Positions 9,436-18,182 of a DNA stretch of 64,000 nt are shown here, one piece after another; the first letter of the stretch is position 1, and each line of letters begins with the position of its first letter. The stretch comes from Synergistaceae bacterium (GTDB lineage: Bacteria > Synergistota > Synergistia > Synergistales > Aminobacteriaceae). The translations under genes and the position numbers were made by a program. The notes under the pieces are model-generated. The model was not told the DNA's origin. It did no database searches and was given only the letters and a program-made list of their open reading frames with translations. The stretch spans positions 1 to 64,000 of the forward strand of contig JAFUYQ010000005.1 in assembly GCA_017470485.1 (NCBI GenBank). The letters run 5' to 3'.

Positions 9436-10608
9436 TCAGTGGTTAATTACTGATTTCCCATATTTGTACAAATTAATACTGGCGTTAAAATCCCTGTCAA
9501 TTACAGCTCCGCAATGTTCACAATGATATGTCCTGTCAGATAGTTTCAAGTCTTTCTTGATATTTCCGCAGATCGAACATGTCTTTGAACTTGCATAAAA
9601 CCTATCCGCCGTAATAAACGTTACGCAGTTCCATGAACATTTGTATCGCATTATTCGGTAAAACTCTGCGAATTTCTGTTCCTGTACGGCACGCGCCAGA
9701 TGTCTATTCTTCATCATTCCGCTTACATTCAAATCTTCCATGACAATAAAACTTGGTTCTCGTTTCACTATCTCAGAAGTAGTCTGCTGAATATAATTCG
9801 TTCTGATGTCCGTCAGCCTATGGGTTAGTCGTAAAAGCTGCTTTTCACTTTTTATAATATTGCGTGTTTTCTGATAACGTCCTCCTTTCTTATTCTTCTC
9901 GTATTTCAGTGAGATTTTGCGCTGCAACCTTCGCTGTTTCTTCTTCAGCCGTCTCACTCGACTTGTTTTGTTGATGTTCTTATAAACATGGCCGGTACTG
10001 CATATCGCTAAGTCTTTCACGCCTAAGTCAATTCCTATGCCGTCATTACTGCTTACTACAGGCTTTGGGTCTGGTATCTCAATTCCTACGGTCAGAAACC
10101 AGTTAAACCCGTCATACGAAACGCGCGGATTTGAATATTTTGCGTCTATCGGTATTCGCTCATGTTCGGCCAGTCTGAACCAGTTTACGCTCTGACGGTT
10201 TTTCTTTTTGCTCTCCGCTATATTCTCAAGTTTCAGATGTGTTTCCGTAAACTTTATTTTTATCGGGTCAACATAGAAACTCGGCTTACTGCGTTTGCGG
10301 CTCTTGTACTTCGGGTGTTCCGCTAATCCTTTGAAAAACTTTTTATACGCATCTACCGCATCTTTGACGGCCTGCTTGCATACGTTGTTACTTACCGTGT
10401 AAAGCCACTTGTTATCCGCCTCCTGTTTGAACTCTGTGAAACGTTTGCGAAGCTCATAATCATTTATGAATTTTCCGCCTGCTTCATAGTTTTTCTTTTC
10501 CTGCTCTAAAGCCCAGTTATAAGCGAATCTTGCTGTCCCGGCGAACTGAAATAACCTCGTGTTCTGGTAATTATTCGGGATTAACATTACCCTCAACGTC
10601 TTCAGCAT
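9436..10608 (-). CDS. tnpB: TnpB RNA-guided nuclease, IS200/IS605 family (apparently intact)
   Basis: 390 residues with all catalytic marks: RuvC-I Asp194 in GIGIDLGVKDLA, RuvC-II Glu291 in FIVMEDLN, RuvC-III Asp373 in DRDFNASIN, and a zinc finger with Cys344, Cys347, Cys363 and Cys366. The N-terminal helix-turn-helix-like region starts LRVMLIPNNYQNTRLFQFAG. A GGAGGTGAG lies just before the ATG. No Y1 transposase (tnpA) is next to it, so it depends on a helper in trans or is immobile. TnpB cuts DNA at sites matching its omega-RNA guide next to a short target-adjacent motif, which favours retention of the element. It lies between dnaJ and a coiled-coil protein gene. Confidence 0.93.
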   Translation of the reverse strand: MLKTLRVMLIPNNYQNTRLFQFAGTARFAYNWALEQEKKNYEAGGKFINDYELRKRFTEFKQEADNKWLYTVSNNVCKQAVKDAVDAYKKFFKGLAEHPKYKSRKRSKPSFYVDPIKIKFTETHLKLENIAESKKKNRQSVNWFRLAEHERIPIDAKYSNPRVSYDGFNWFLTVGIEIPDPKPVVSSNDGIGIDLGVKDLAICSTGHVYKNINKTSRVRRLKKKQRRLQRKISLKYEKNKKGGRYQKTRNIIKSEKQLLRLTHRLTDIRTNYIQQTTSEIVKREPSFIVMEDLNVSGMMKNRHLARAVQEQKFAEFYRIMRYKCSWNCVTFITADRFYASSKTCSICGNIKKDLKLSDRTYHCEHCGAVIDRDFNASINLYKYGKSVINH

Positions 10609-10694
10609 TTTCTCACCTCCTTTTTTATTGATGTATATATTATAAGGCTGTGAGAAAATTTATTAAATTAACACACTATTTACAATATATTATA

Positions 10695-10706
10695 AGTTTG
10701 CTAACT
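10695..10706. repeat. Candidate left-end hairpin of the TnpB element
   Basis: A short AGTT / AACT stem with a TGCT loop in an A/T-rich stretch upstream of tnpB. It shares the heptamer GCTAACT with the right-end hairpin at 9297-9316. With it, the element would span roughly 9290-10710; the true edges need an empty-site comparison. Confidence 0.35.
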
Positions 10707-10737
10707 GTTACTAAGCCTCCTTAAAACTAAAGAAAGA

Positions 10738-10764
10738 CCCCTCCGCATAAATCACACAGAGGGG
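10738..10764 (-). terminator. Terminator of the coiled-coil protein gene
   Basis: CCCCTC / GAGGGG stem with a 15-nt loop, followed on the minus strand by TCTTTCTTTAG. It lies 17 bases after the stop at 10782. Confidence 0.55.
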
Positions 10765-10781
10765 CTTTGATTTCATCGTCT

Positions 10782-12074
10782 CTAGCGTGATGTATTGCGT
10801 CTTCTCTGCTGGTTTCTCGCAGGGGCTTCAAGTCTCCGTTTAAGCTCCTGAGCCGGCCTGTAATCGGGATTGATTGCCAAAGCCCTGTCAGCCCACATGA
10901 GAGCGTCCTCGCGCCTGTTCCTGAGTCTTTCGGCTGATAGTCCTGCCCAGTAAGCAGCGAGGTAGTTGGCTGAAGGTTCAGCCTCATAAGCTGCCGTGTA
11001 GCTGTCAAGAGCCTGAGTTACCCTGTTCGAGCTGTAGCGCGTGTAAGCCTCTCTCTGCAAGGCGATTAATTCGCGTCTTTTCTGTGCAGGAATCTTATAG
11101 GTAAGAATCATAGCGGCCTCAGTTGAATTATTGGGGTCGAAAGCCGGAAGCTCTTTGATGAGTGTCTCAAGCTCGGTGAGTTCGGCGGCTTTGATTTCCG
11201 AATCGGCCTCGCGTTTCATGAGGGCTGATTCTCTTTCGGCCAATGATGATGTTGCCTGAGCCAATTTCTGATTTGACGACTCAATTTCGGCTTCTCTTGC
11301 GTTCAATGCAGTTTCTTTCTCGTTCAATTCAGCCTCATGAGTTTTTACTTTCGCGGTTGAATCGGCCAATTCCTTTTCCTTTCCGCCGACTGACGACTCG
11401 CGCTCAGAAACTTCGGTTTCACGTTTTTTGAGTGCCGAGTCTCTTTCATTGAGTTCAGCTTCGAGAGCGGCCAGTCTGTTTCCTGTTGCCTCGCGTTCGG
11501 TCAAAGCAGCCTCGCGCTTAACGAGGTCGGCTTCTCGTGAAGTGAGGTTGTCAGCGGCTTCCTTCGCCGAAATTTTAGCGTTAAGTTCTGCCTCGCGTCC
11601 TGCAAGATCTGCCTCGCGCTTTGCGATTTCAGCCTCGCGCCCTGCCATAGCTGATGAAGCCTCAGTGAATTTCTGGCTTTCCTGAGCGAATTTCATCTCG
11701 CGTCTTGCCAGTTCAGCCTCACGGGACTTGAGGTCTAATTCGCGGCGTGTCATCTGGTTTTCGCGACCTAAAAGCGAAGTACTCATGCCGGAAATTTTGC
11801 GGGTTTCGGCAGTAAGGACTTTAGCTTTTGCGGCGAAATCTTTTTCCTGCTGAACCAGATTCGCTTCACGTGCTGATAATTCCTGCGCTAATGCGTCAAG
11901 TTCTGCGGATTTCTGATTAACGGCGTTTTCACGGAGCGTTAAATTGTCAGGCTGTTCGTCCTGAGACTGGGTGATGACTTCTTCGGGGACTGAGTTGTCA
12001 TTGCTTTCCTCAGCCAAAGAGAATGATGTGAGTATCATCACCAACAACATTGCGAGTGCTGTCTTCCTGAACAT
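10782..12074 (-). CDS. Exported coiled-coil protein with C-terminal TPR-like region
   Basis: 430 residues, not assignable to a named family. Signal peptide at 1-21 (MFRKTALAMLLVMILTSFSL, cut near LAE). Residues about 45-300 are an uninterrupted coiled coil built of near-repeats such as AEIAKREADLAGREAELNAK, in which a REAEL/READL unit returns every 7 or 14 residues. Residues about 320-415 (AYTRYSSNRVTQALDSYTAAYE, then ALMWADRALAINPDYRPAQELKR) look like one or two TPR units, followed by an Arg-rich tail. A periplasmic scaffold or tether is inferred, nothing more. GGGAGG precedes the ATG. It is a single gene between the TnpB element and a divergent lyase gene. Confidence 0.75.
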   Translation of the reverse strand: MFRKTALAMLLVMILTSFSLAEESNDNSVPEEVITQSQDEQPDNLTLRENAVNQKSAELDALAQELSAREANLVQQEKDFAAKAKVLTAETRKISGMSTSLLGRENQMTRRELDLKSREAELARREMKFAQESQKFTEASSAMAGREAEIAKREADLAGREAELNAKISAKEAADNLTSREADLVKREAALTEREATGNRLAALEAELNERDSALKKRETEVSERESSVGGKEKELADSTAKVKTHEAELNEKETALNAREAEIESSNQKLAQATSSLAERESALMKREADSEIKAAELTELETLIKELPAFDPNNSTEAAMILTYKIPAQKRRELIALQREAYTRYSSNRVTQALDSYTAAYEAEPSANYLAAYWAGLSAERLRNRREDALMWADRALAINPDYRPAQELKRRLEAPARNQQRRRNTSR

Positions 12075-12220
12075 GATAATATCCTCCCTGTAATATGGAA
12101 ATTTTTACGCAAGTAATTCTATAATAACCGTAACTTTTTCACAAACGGGCTTAATTTTTCAGTGTATAATAAACTCACCCAATAAAAATTCAGTCATAAA
12201 AGAGAGGAGAAAATTAATAC

Positions 12221-13111
12221 ATGTTCAAACCAAAAGGCATAGTCATACCTGTAGTAACTCCGTTTGACGATAACGGGAAATTCAAAGAGGACGACTACAA
12301 GAAACTTCTTCAGTACTTCATCGACAACGGCGTTCACGGGGTCTTCCCGTTCGGGACATCAGGAGAGTTCTACGCATTCGACAACGGATTTTACAGGCAC
12401 GTCCTCGAAGTAACCTGCGAATACGCAAGAGGCAAGATGGATATTTACGCCGGAGCAAACCACATCACCCCCAAAGGCGCAATCGAACTGGCTAAAATCG
12501 CGGAGGAATGCAAGGTTGACGCACTGAGCGTTTTAACGCCTATGTTCGTCAGCCAGACGCAGAATGAACTCGAAATCTATTACAGGAAGATTGCCGATGC
12601 AACAAGTCTTCCTATTGTAATCTACAACAACAAGCCAAAAACTAACGTAGGCGTTGACCCGGCGACGATCCAGAAACTTGCGAAGGTTAAGAACATAATC
12701 GCCGTTAAGGACTCGACCGGCGACATGACAAACAGCGAGGAATACATCAGACTGACTCGCGATAACCCTGAGTTCTGCGTTCTCATGGGAAGGGATACGC
12801 TGATTTATGCGGCGTTGTGGTACGGTGCGGCAGGGGCTATAACGTCATGCGGAAACATCGCGCCCAAAATCGCCGTTGACATCTACGAGAACTTCAAGGC
12901 CGGAAAATATGACGAGGCATTGGAAGCACAGTTCAAGCTGAGCGAACTCCGCATAGCCACGAATATGGGCAGTTTCCCTGTCGTAATCAAAGAGGCTCTC
13001 AACATGATAGGTTACAACGTAGGGAAGTGCGCTGAACCTATACAGCCTTTGACAGCGGAACAGCACTCAAAACTTGAGGGAGTTATGAGGAATATCGGAC
13101 TTCTGAAGTAA
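12221..13111 (+). CDS. DapA / N-acetylneuraminate lyase family aldolase
   Basis: 296 residues with a TIM-barrel layout. GVFPFGTSGEFYAF is the substrate-loop GTTGE-like motif and IIAVKDSTGD carries the Schiff-base lysine. IVIYNNKPKTNVGV replaces the usual YNxP block. The family includes 4-hydroxy-tetrahydrodipicolinate synthase (lysine pathway), sialic-acid lyase and sugar-acid aldolases; the motif variants do not let me choose. It heads a rightward unit with a toxin-antitoxin pair, not with lysine genes, which argues against a simple dapA role. AGAGGAG lies before the ATG. Confidence 0.85.
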   Translation: MFKPKGIVIPVVTPFDDNGKFKEDDYKKLLQYFIDNGVHGVFPFGTSGEFYAFDNGFYRHVLEVTCEYARGKMDIYAGANHITPKGAIELAKIAEECKVDALSVLTPMFVSQTQNELEIYYRKIADATSLPIVIYNNKPKTNVGVDPATIQKLAKVKNIIAVKDSTGDMTNSEEYIRLTRDNPEFCVLMGRDTLIYAALWYGAAGAITSCGNIAPKIAVDIYENFKAGKYDEALEAQFKLSELRIATNMGSFPVVIKEALNMIGYNVGKCAEPIQPLTAEQHSKLEGVMRNIGLLK

Positions 13112-13365
13112 TGACGAACCTTGCGAGAATTTCTGAGACTTGGCAGATAACAGTACCGTTTGACGTTCGGAAAATTCTTGGACTTCGTTCAGGCGATAAA
13201 GTAGCTTTTGAACAGAACGAGAACGGTGAAATCATATTATATAACGCTTCAGCAGGCGCGCTCGAAAGGGCTCAGAAGGCTTTTGAGGGTGTCGCTGAAA
13301 TGCTGGGCATAAAAAATGAAGATGATGTTCAGGCTCTTGTTGATGAAGTGCGTTACGGAAGATGA
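13111..13365 (+). CDS. AbrB/MazE-type antitoxin
   Basis: 84 residues. The N-terminal swapped-hairpin beta-barrel signature is clear: LARISETWQITVPFDVRKIL then LGLRSGDKVAFEQNENGEIIL. The C-terminal half (AQKAFEGVAEMLGIKNEDDV) would bind the toxin. The start codon overlaps the stop of the lyase gene by one base (TAATG), and its own end overlaps the toxin start by four bases (ATGA), so all three are co-translated. Members bind their own promoter; whether regulation extends to the lyase is unknown. Confidence 0.88.
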   Translation: MTNLARISETWQITVPFDVRKILGLRSGDKVAFEQNENGEIILYNASAGALERAQKAFEGVAEMLGIKNEDDVQALVDEVRYGR

Positions 13366-13748
13366 GAGTGCTTATTGATACGAATATACTTTTCTCGGCA
13401 CTCCTTTTCCCGAAGTCAGTACCTGCCGGAGCTGTATTGAAAGTTTCAGAAGAACATGAAGCAGTACTATGCGACTGCAATATTTCGGAACTCAGAGACA
13501 TCATCGGAAGGAAAGCTCCTGATATGCTGCCGGAAGTTGATGTTTTTCTTGCGGAGTTTCAGCACGAAATAATACCAGCCGTTTATGAGGCAAGGGAAAT
13601 AATACGGGACGCAAAAGACCAGCCGATTCTTAACGCGGCAATCTTGTATGAAGTTGATATTATTCTGACAGGCGATAAAGATTTTCTCAGCCTCGAACTG
13701 AAACACCCAAGATGTTTAACCGCATCTGAATTTCTGAAAAATTATTAA
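13362..13748 (+). CDS. PIN-domain toxin (VapC-like ribonuclease)
   Basis: 128 residues. The four acidic PIN positions are visible: MRVLIDTNILFSALL (Asp6), CNISELRDII (Glu), RDAKDQPILNAAI (Asp) and IILTGDKDFLSL (Asp). This is the family annotated as putative toxin component, PIN family; members cut RNA, often tRNA. Its partner is the AbrB-type antitoxin directly upstream. A terminator follows at 13754-13786. Confidence 0.9.
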   Translation: MRVLIDTNILFSALLFPKSVPAGAVLKVSEEHEAVLCDCNISELRDIIGRKAPDMLPEVDVFLAEFQHEIIPAVYEAREIIRDAKDQPILNAAILYEVDIILTGDKDFLSLELKHPRCLTASEFLKNY

Positions 13749-13753
13749 CAAAG

Positions 13754-13786
13754 TCCCCCGTGCTTATAACGGCTAGGGGGATTTTT
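13754..13786 (+). terminator. Terminator of the lyase / toxin-antitoxin unit
   Basis: TCCCCC / GGGGGA stem with a 16-nt loop directly followed by five T. It separates the toxin gene from recA. Confidence 0.8.
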
Positions 13787-13816
13787 GATTCAGAAAAAAT
13801 CCGTCTCAAAATGCTG

Positions 13817-13822
13817 TATACT
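13817..13822 (+). promoter_or_regulatory. Possible -10 element of recA
   Basis: TATACT about 44 bases before the chosen start codon. No clear -35 at 17 bases and no familiar LexA operator were seen, so the call is weak. Confidence 0.25.
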
Positions 13823-13865
13823 TAGCAGGCAAAAATTCACACTCAAAATAGAAGGAGTGATTACA

Positions 13866-15035
13866 CTGGCTAAAGCTGTGAAAAAATCAGGACAGAATAC
13901 CCGTGAGCAGGTTCTTGCTGAAGCACTCGGAGACATTCGCAGCAAGTTCGGCGACGGTGCAATAATGCGTCTCGGCGATACTGCTGCTAAAGGCACTGAG
14001 GTCATTTCAAGCGGCGTACTCCCTCTTGATGTTGCTCTGGGAATAGGCGGTTATCCTAAAGGAAGAATAGTCGAGATATTCGGCCCAGAAGGTTCAGGGA
14101 AAACTACTATAGCTCTCTGCGCGGTCGCTGAGGCTCAGAAAGCCGGAGGCATTGCGGCATTCATAGACGCTGAACACGCATTAGACCCCAGAATGGCTAA
14201 GACACTCGGTGTTGACATTGAGAATCTTTATCTTGCCCAGCCCGACAGCGGTGAACAGGCTCTCTACATTCTTGACCAGATGGTAAGAACAGGAGCGGTC
14301 GATATTGTTGTGGTTGATTCCGTAGCGGCATTAACTCCGCAGGCCGAAATTGACGGACGAATAGGAGAGAGCCAAATGGGATTACAGGCACGCTTAATGT
14401 CCTATTCATTGAGGAGATTAGCTTCGGTAATCGCTAAGACTAACTGCATTGTCGTATTCATTAACCAGTTAAGAGCCCTAATCTCAACCGGCTATGCTCC
14501 CGGCCCTTCCGAAACTACTACCGGCGGACGAGCTTTGAAATTCTATGCTTCGATACGTCTTGAAGTCAGAAGAGGTAAAAAACTCGAAAAGAGCGATGTT
14601 ACTATAGGCCATGAATTATATTTGAAGGTCGTTAAGAATAAACTGGCACCGCCTTTCAGAACGGCTCACGCGAGTTTGATTTACGGAAAGGGAATACCTG
14701 TCGGAGTTGCAGTAGTAGATATGGCAGTGGATTACGGGATAATCGCCAAGAAAGGTTCATGGCTCACCTACAAAGGCGAAACACTGGGGCAGGGTAAAGA
14801 GACAGTAGCTAGATTCCTTTCGGAGAATAAAGCGTTGCAGGACGAGATAATGAAGGCCATAATGGAGAAGGCCCGAGAAGGTATAGGATTTATGCCCGAA
14901 GCGTCCGAAGTAATGCACACTGAAGACGATGACGAGGCTATGGCTGCTGATATTAATCCTGAGAACGCCCAGTCTGAAAATGATGACGGTATTCTTGATA
15001 TTGCCGACAGCGAATCAGATTCAGAAAACGAGTAG
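13866..15035 (+). CDS. recA: Recombinase RecA
   Basis: The start is taken as CTG at 13866, with AAGGAG eight bases before it, giving 389 residues that begin MAKAVKKSGQ as RecA proteins usually do. An ATG at 13785 would add 27 unrelated residues and overlaps the upstream terminator. Walker A is GPEGSGKTTI; Walker B is VDIVVVDSV; the L1/L2 loops (RLMSYSLRRL, INQLRALISTGYAPGPSETT) and the acidic tail (DDGILDIADSESDSENE) are present. It drives strand exchange and LexA-type cleavage. It is monocistronic, flanked by terminators on both sides. Confidence 0.97.
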   Translation: MAKAVKKSGQNTREQVLAEALGDIRSKFGDGAIMRLGDTAAKGTEVISSGVLPLDVALGIGGYPKGRIVEIFGPEGSGKTTIALCAVAEAQKAGGIAAFIDAEHALDPRMAKTLGVDIENLYLAQPDSGEQALYILDQMVRTGAVDIVVVDSVAALTPQAEIDGRIGESQMGLQARLMSYSLRRLASVIAKTNCIVVFINQLRALISTGYAPGPSETTTGGRALKFYASIRLEVRRGKKLEKSDVTIGHELYLKVVKNKLAPPFRTAHASLIYGKGIPVGVAVVDMAVDYGIIAKKGSWLTYKGETLGQGKETVARFLSENKALQDEIMKAIMEKAREGIGFMPEASEVMHTEDDDEAMAADINPENAQSENDDGILDIADSESDSENE

Positions 15036-15054
15036 TTATTAATTAAAAAAAAAT

Positions 15055-15080
15055 ACCTCCCTCATAATTTCAAGGGAGGT
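15055..15080. terminator. Two-way terminator between recA and the PTS gene
   Basis: ACCTCCCT / AGGGAGGT stem with a 10-nt loop, an A-run on the left and a TTATTTTTT run on the right, so it can end transcripts from both converging genes. Confidence 0.85.
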
Positions 15081-15099
15081 TTATTTTTTCCGAAATTGC

Positions 15100-16995
15100 C
15101 TACAAACTGATAATATCTCCGCGAGATACGTCCTTCCCGAACTCAATGAACGTTACCGGCTTTCCTTCTTCGGCAGGTTCAGTGATTACTATCATCGTCT
15201 GCGGCGAATACCCTGCTTTCCTCAGAACGTCAAGGTCAACCTTCACTACAGGTTCACCGGCCTTAACGGTGTCGCCCTCCTTCTTCAGTACCGTGAAGCC
15301 CTGACCCTTCAGGTTCACCGTGTCAACTCCGATGTGAATAAGCAGTCCTGTACCGTCAGGCATTCTCATTCCGAAAGCATGGCCGGTATCGAATACCATC
15401 TCGATTTTACCGTTCGCAGGTGCCGAAATTACCCCGTCCGAAGGCTCAACCGCTACCGTCTGTCCCATTGACTGCTGTGAGAACATTTCGTCTTTCATTT
15501 CGTCAGGCCCTATGAATTTTCCGTTTGCCACTGACGCTATAACACCGTCGGGAACGTTCGGTAAAACTTCCGGCCCTTTAAGCTCCTCTTCAGGAATCTT
15601 TCCTTTCTTAGCCCAGATGTCGTAAAGAATGTTGCAGGCTACCCATGACCCAACGAACGCAATCACTACTCCGCCGATTACAGCGTGCATGAAGTTCATC
15701 ATCGTGTAACCAAGAGCTGCACCCTCAGCATGTGGAATATATCCGGGAAGCACCAGAAGTCCCGGCGAACCTCCTGCAAATCTCGCAACCCTCGTCAGCC
15801 CCATGTAAAGCCCTCCGAGTCCGCCTCCTATCATGGCCGCATACAACGGGAACGTGAAGCGCATGTTTACACCGTACAATACAGGCTCAGTGATACCCAG
15901 CACAGCCGTAAGACCTGCCGAACCTGCCTGCTGTTTAGTGTCGGTGTTCTTCGAGCGAAGGGCTACCGCAAGACCTGCCGCACCCTGAGCTATGTTTGAC
16001 GGGAGCATACCTATAACGACAGAGTCCCATTTGACCGTTGCAAGATTGTTCGTGCCGATGGGGATAAGCCCGTAGTGAGTGCCGGTCATGACGAGAAGCG
16101 GCGAGAAGATTCCAACAAGTGTCGGAACAAGCCACGGGATTGACGCATTCAGCCACGTGAACAGCGAGTTAATCAAACCTGAAGCCCATGCTCCTATCGG
16201 GCCGAGAAGAGTTATTGTTACCGTTCCGCCGATGAGGAGGCTTGCGAGAGGGACGGAGAAGAATTTTACAGCTCTAGGCGATACCTTCTGCGCCCAATGT
16301 TCGACTGCCGACATGAACCATACTCCTAGAATTATCGGGATTACTGACGAGGCATAAGGCGCACGCGTTACGGGAAGGAAACCCAAGAACGTAACGGCCT
16401 CTTTGCCTGACATAAGGCTCATGAATGACGGGTAGACCAGAATTCCGGCGAGTGCCAGAGCGTTGCCCTGATTGCACTTGAACTTACGGGCGCATGAGGC
16501 AGCAAGAAGAACGGGCATAAAGTAAAACGCAGCGTCTGCCATAGCGTTGAGTATGGTGTAAGTCTGAGTGCCTGTCTTGAGCCACCCGAGCCACGCGAAC
16601 AATGCCATTAACGCCTTGAGAAGTCCTGCGCCGGTGATGGCCGGAATAATCGGCTGGAAGATACCGGCTATGCTTTCGAGGATTTTGCTGAGGCGCGAAC
16701 GGTTGTCCTCTTTCTCAGCGTCAGGGTCATCAATCGCTGCTGCTGCCTCGAAACCTCCCTGAGCGATTACTTCCTGATAGAGCTGTGGAACGTCAGGGCC
16801 TATGACGATCTGATACTGTCCTCCTGCGTTGACGACCGAGAGAACGCCTTTAGCCTTTTTGATGTTGTCGGTGTTGGCTTTTGAGGCATCATTGAGGGTG
16901 AAGCGGAGACGGGTTGCACAGTGGACGACGTTTTTGACGTTTGATTTTCCGCCGACGTTACCGATGATTAGTGCTGCGAGTTCCTTGAAATCCAT
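15100..16995 (-). CDS. PTS permease EIIBCA, glucose/beta-glucoside superfamily
   Basis: 631 residues with all three parts in one chain. EIIB: VVHCATRLRFTL, with the phosphorylated Cys near residue 26. EIIC: about ten membrane segments with the GITEPVLYGVN motif. EIIA: GHAFGMRMPDGTGLLIHIGVDTVNLKGQGF, with the phospho-His in LIHIG. The order B-C-A matches BglF-type permeases, which import and phosphorylate aromatic beta-glucosides or related disaccharides. No phospho-beta-glucosidase and no antiterminator gene lies next to it, so the sugar is not known. GGAGG lies before the ATG. Confidence 0.9.
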   Translation of the reverse strand: MDFKELAALIIGNVGGKSNVKNVVHCATRLRFTLNDASKANTDNIKKAKGVLSVVNAGGQYQIVIGPDVPQLYQEVIAQGGFEAAAAIDDPDAEKEDNRSRLSKILESIAGIFQPIIPAITGAGLLKALMALFAWLGWLKTGTQTYTILNAMADAAFYFMPVLLAASCARKFKCNQGNALALAGILVYPSFMSLMSGKEAVTFLGFLPVTRAPYASSVIPIILGVWFMSAVEHWAQKVSPRAVKFFSVPLASLLIGGTVTITLLGPIGAWASGLINSLFTWLNASIPWLVPTLVGIFSPLLVMTGTHYGLIPIGTNNLATVKWDSVVIGMLPSNIAQGAAGLAVALRSKNTDTKQQAGSAGLTAVLGITEPVLYGVNMRFTFPLYAAMIGGGLGGLYMGLTRVARFAGGSPGLLVLPGYIPHAEGAALGYTMMNFMHAVIGGVVIAFVGSWVACNILYDIWAKKGKIPEEELKGPEVLPNVPDGVIASVANGKFIGPDEMKDEMFSQQSMGQTVAVEPSDGVISAPANGKIEMVFDTGHAFGMRMPDGTGLLIHIGVDTVNLKGQGFTVLKKEGDTVKAGEPVVKVDLDVLRKAGYSPQTMIVITEPAEEGKPVTFIEFGKDVSRGDIISL

Positions 16996-17036
16996 TTATG
17001 TTACCTCCAAAAAAAATTTTTGTTGCTGACTGTTTA

Positions 17037-17918
17037 TCATATTGCGCCGTATCTGCGGAGCAACTCTGCTGTTTCTGTGTTGCCGTACTTCTCTGCCCAC
17101 CTTAAAGCCGTCTCGCCACCATCGTCCTTAGCGTTGACATCAGCCCCGTGTTGCAGGAGAACTTCTACGACTTCTGTGAGGCCTCTCCCTGCTGCCCACA
17201 TTAAAGCCGTCCAGCCGTACTTGTTCTTAGCGTTGACATCAGCCCCGTGTTTCAGGAGAACTTCTGCTGTTTCTGTGCGGCCGTACTGTGCTGCCCTCAT
17301 TAAAACCGTCCAGCCTTTATTGTCCTTAGCGTTGATATTTGCGCCGTTCATGAGGGCTTCTTCAACTTTCTTGGCATTTCCTGACCTGCAGAGGTCCACA
17401 AAATTCTCATCACTCATCGGAGGAATTTTCTTTCTGGCTTTTTCTTGCTCTAATTCACGCTGTTGAGCTTCAAGCTGTTTCTGTATCTCTGCTCTTTGTC
17501 TGGCCTCCTCTGCTTTTTGAGCCTCAGCCTGCCTCAAGGCTTCTTCCTTGCGCCTGAGTTCTGCCTGTATACGCTCCTGTTCCTGCCGTTGAGCTTCAAG
17601 CTGTTTCTGTACCTCTGCGCTGCGCTTGGCCTCCTCTGCCTTCTGAGCTTCAGCCGCCCTCAATGCTTCCTCATGACGCTTCTGCTCCAGCTGCAATTCT
17701 AATTCTGCTCTGCGGTTAGCTTCTTCCTTACGTTCAGCCTCAATGTCCCGAATCACCTGCTGAATATCCGTATCATCATCATCTTTCTTCAGCTTCCTGT
17801 ACTTCGTGAACAAATTCCGCACTCCCGGAAACATCGACAGCACAAACGTAATCAGAAGTACCCCGATGATTTCTCCTGCAAACTTCTTCAGACCTTCGAT
17901 GAGAAATTCAAGCCACAT
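17037..17918 (-). CDS. Membrane-anchored coiled-coil ankyrin-repeat protein
   Basis: 293 residues. One membrane segment (about 15-34), then an acidic stretch, then a long coiled coil (about 50-165) holding two near-identical copies of EEALRxAEAQKAEEA-RxxAExQKQLEAQ. At the C-terminus are a capping helix (SDENFVDLCRSGNAKKVEEAL) and three and a half ankyrin repeats with NANINAKDNKGWTVLMRAAQ-type units. The ankyrin part should face the cytoplasm, held off the membrane by the rod. Function unknown; a protein-binding adaptor is inferred. It has its own Shine-Dalgarno (GGAGG), with the PTS gene only 41 bases downstream. Confidence 0.85.
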   Translation of the reverse strand: MWLEFLIEGLKKFAGEIIGVLLITFVLSMFPGVRNLFTKYRKLKKDDDDTDIQQVIRDIEAERKEEANRRAELELQLEQKRHEEALRAAEAQKAEEAKRSAEVQKQLEAQRQEQERIQAELRRKEEALRQAEAQKAEEARQRAEIQKQLEAQQRELEQEKARKKIPPMSDENFVDLCRSGNAKKVEEALMNGANINAKDNKGWTVLMRAAQYGRTETAEVLLKHGADVNAKNKYGWTALMWAAGRGLTEVVEVLLQHGADVNAKDDGGETALRWAEKYGNTETAELLRRYGAI

Positions 17919-18034
17919 TTTATTTTTTTCCTCCAGAGTGATTGGTTAAAGAAATTATACTATGTGAAAATTTTTGACGCGCTCACAAGTTTTCAATCGT
18001 TTTTCATTATGAATCATCGGAGTAATAATAACAG

Positions 18035-18059
18035 AAAATCCGCTTTTTGAGCGGATTTT
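18035..18059. terminator. Terminator after tRNA-Thr
   Basis: Ten-base inverted repeat (AAAATCCGCT / AGCGGATTTT) with a 5-nt loop, directly downstream of the leftward tRNA. T-rich on both strands. Confidence 0.75.
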
Positions 18060-18085
18060 TCACTTGGTATCGAGCTGTCTTACAA

Positions 18086-18157
18086 AGCCGGTGAACAGAT
18101 TCGAACTGTTGACCTGCGCATTACGAGTGCGCTGCTCTACCTCTGAGCCACACCGGC
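18086..18157 (-). tRNA. tRNA-Thr (CGT)
   Basis: Folds into a full cloverleaf on the minus strand: acceptor GCCGGTG / CACCGGC, D arm GCTC-AGAGGTA-GAGC, anticodon stem GCGCA / TGCGC with loop CTCGTAA (anticodon CGT), and T arm with GTTCGAATC. CCA is not encoded. It reads ACG threonine codons. Confidence 0.95.
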
Positions 18158-18182
18158 AATGTTCAAACTACAGTGCGTTATT

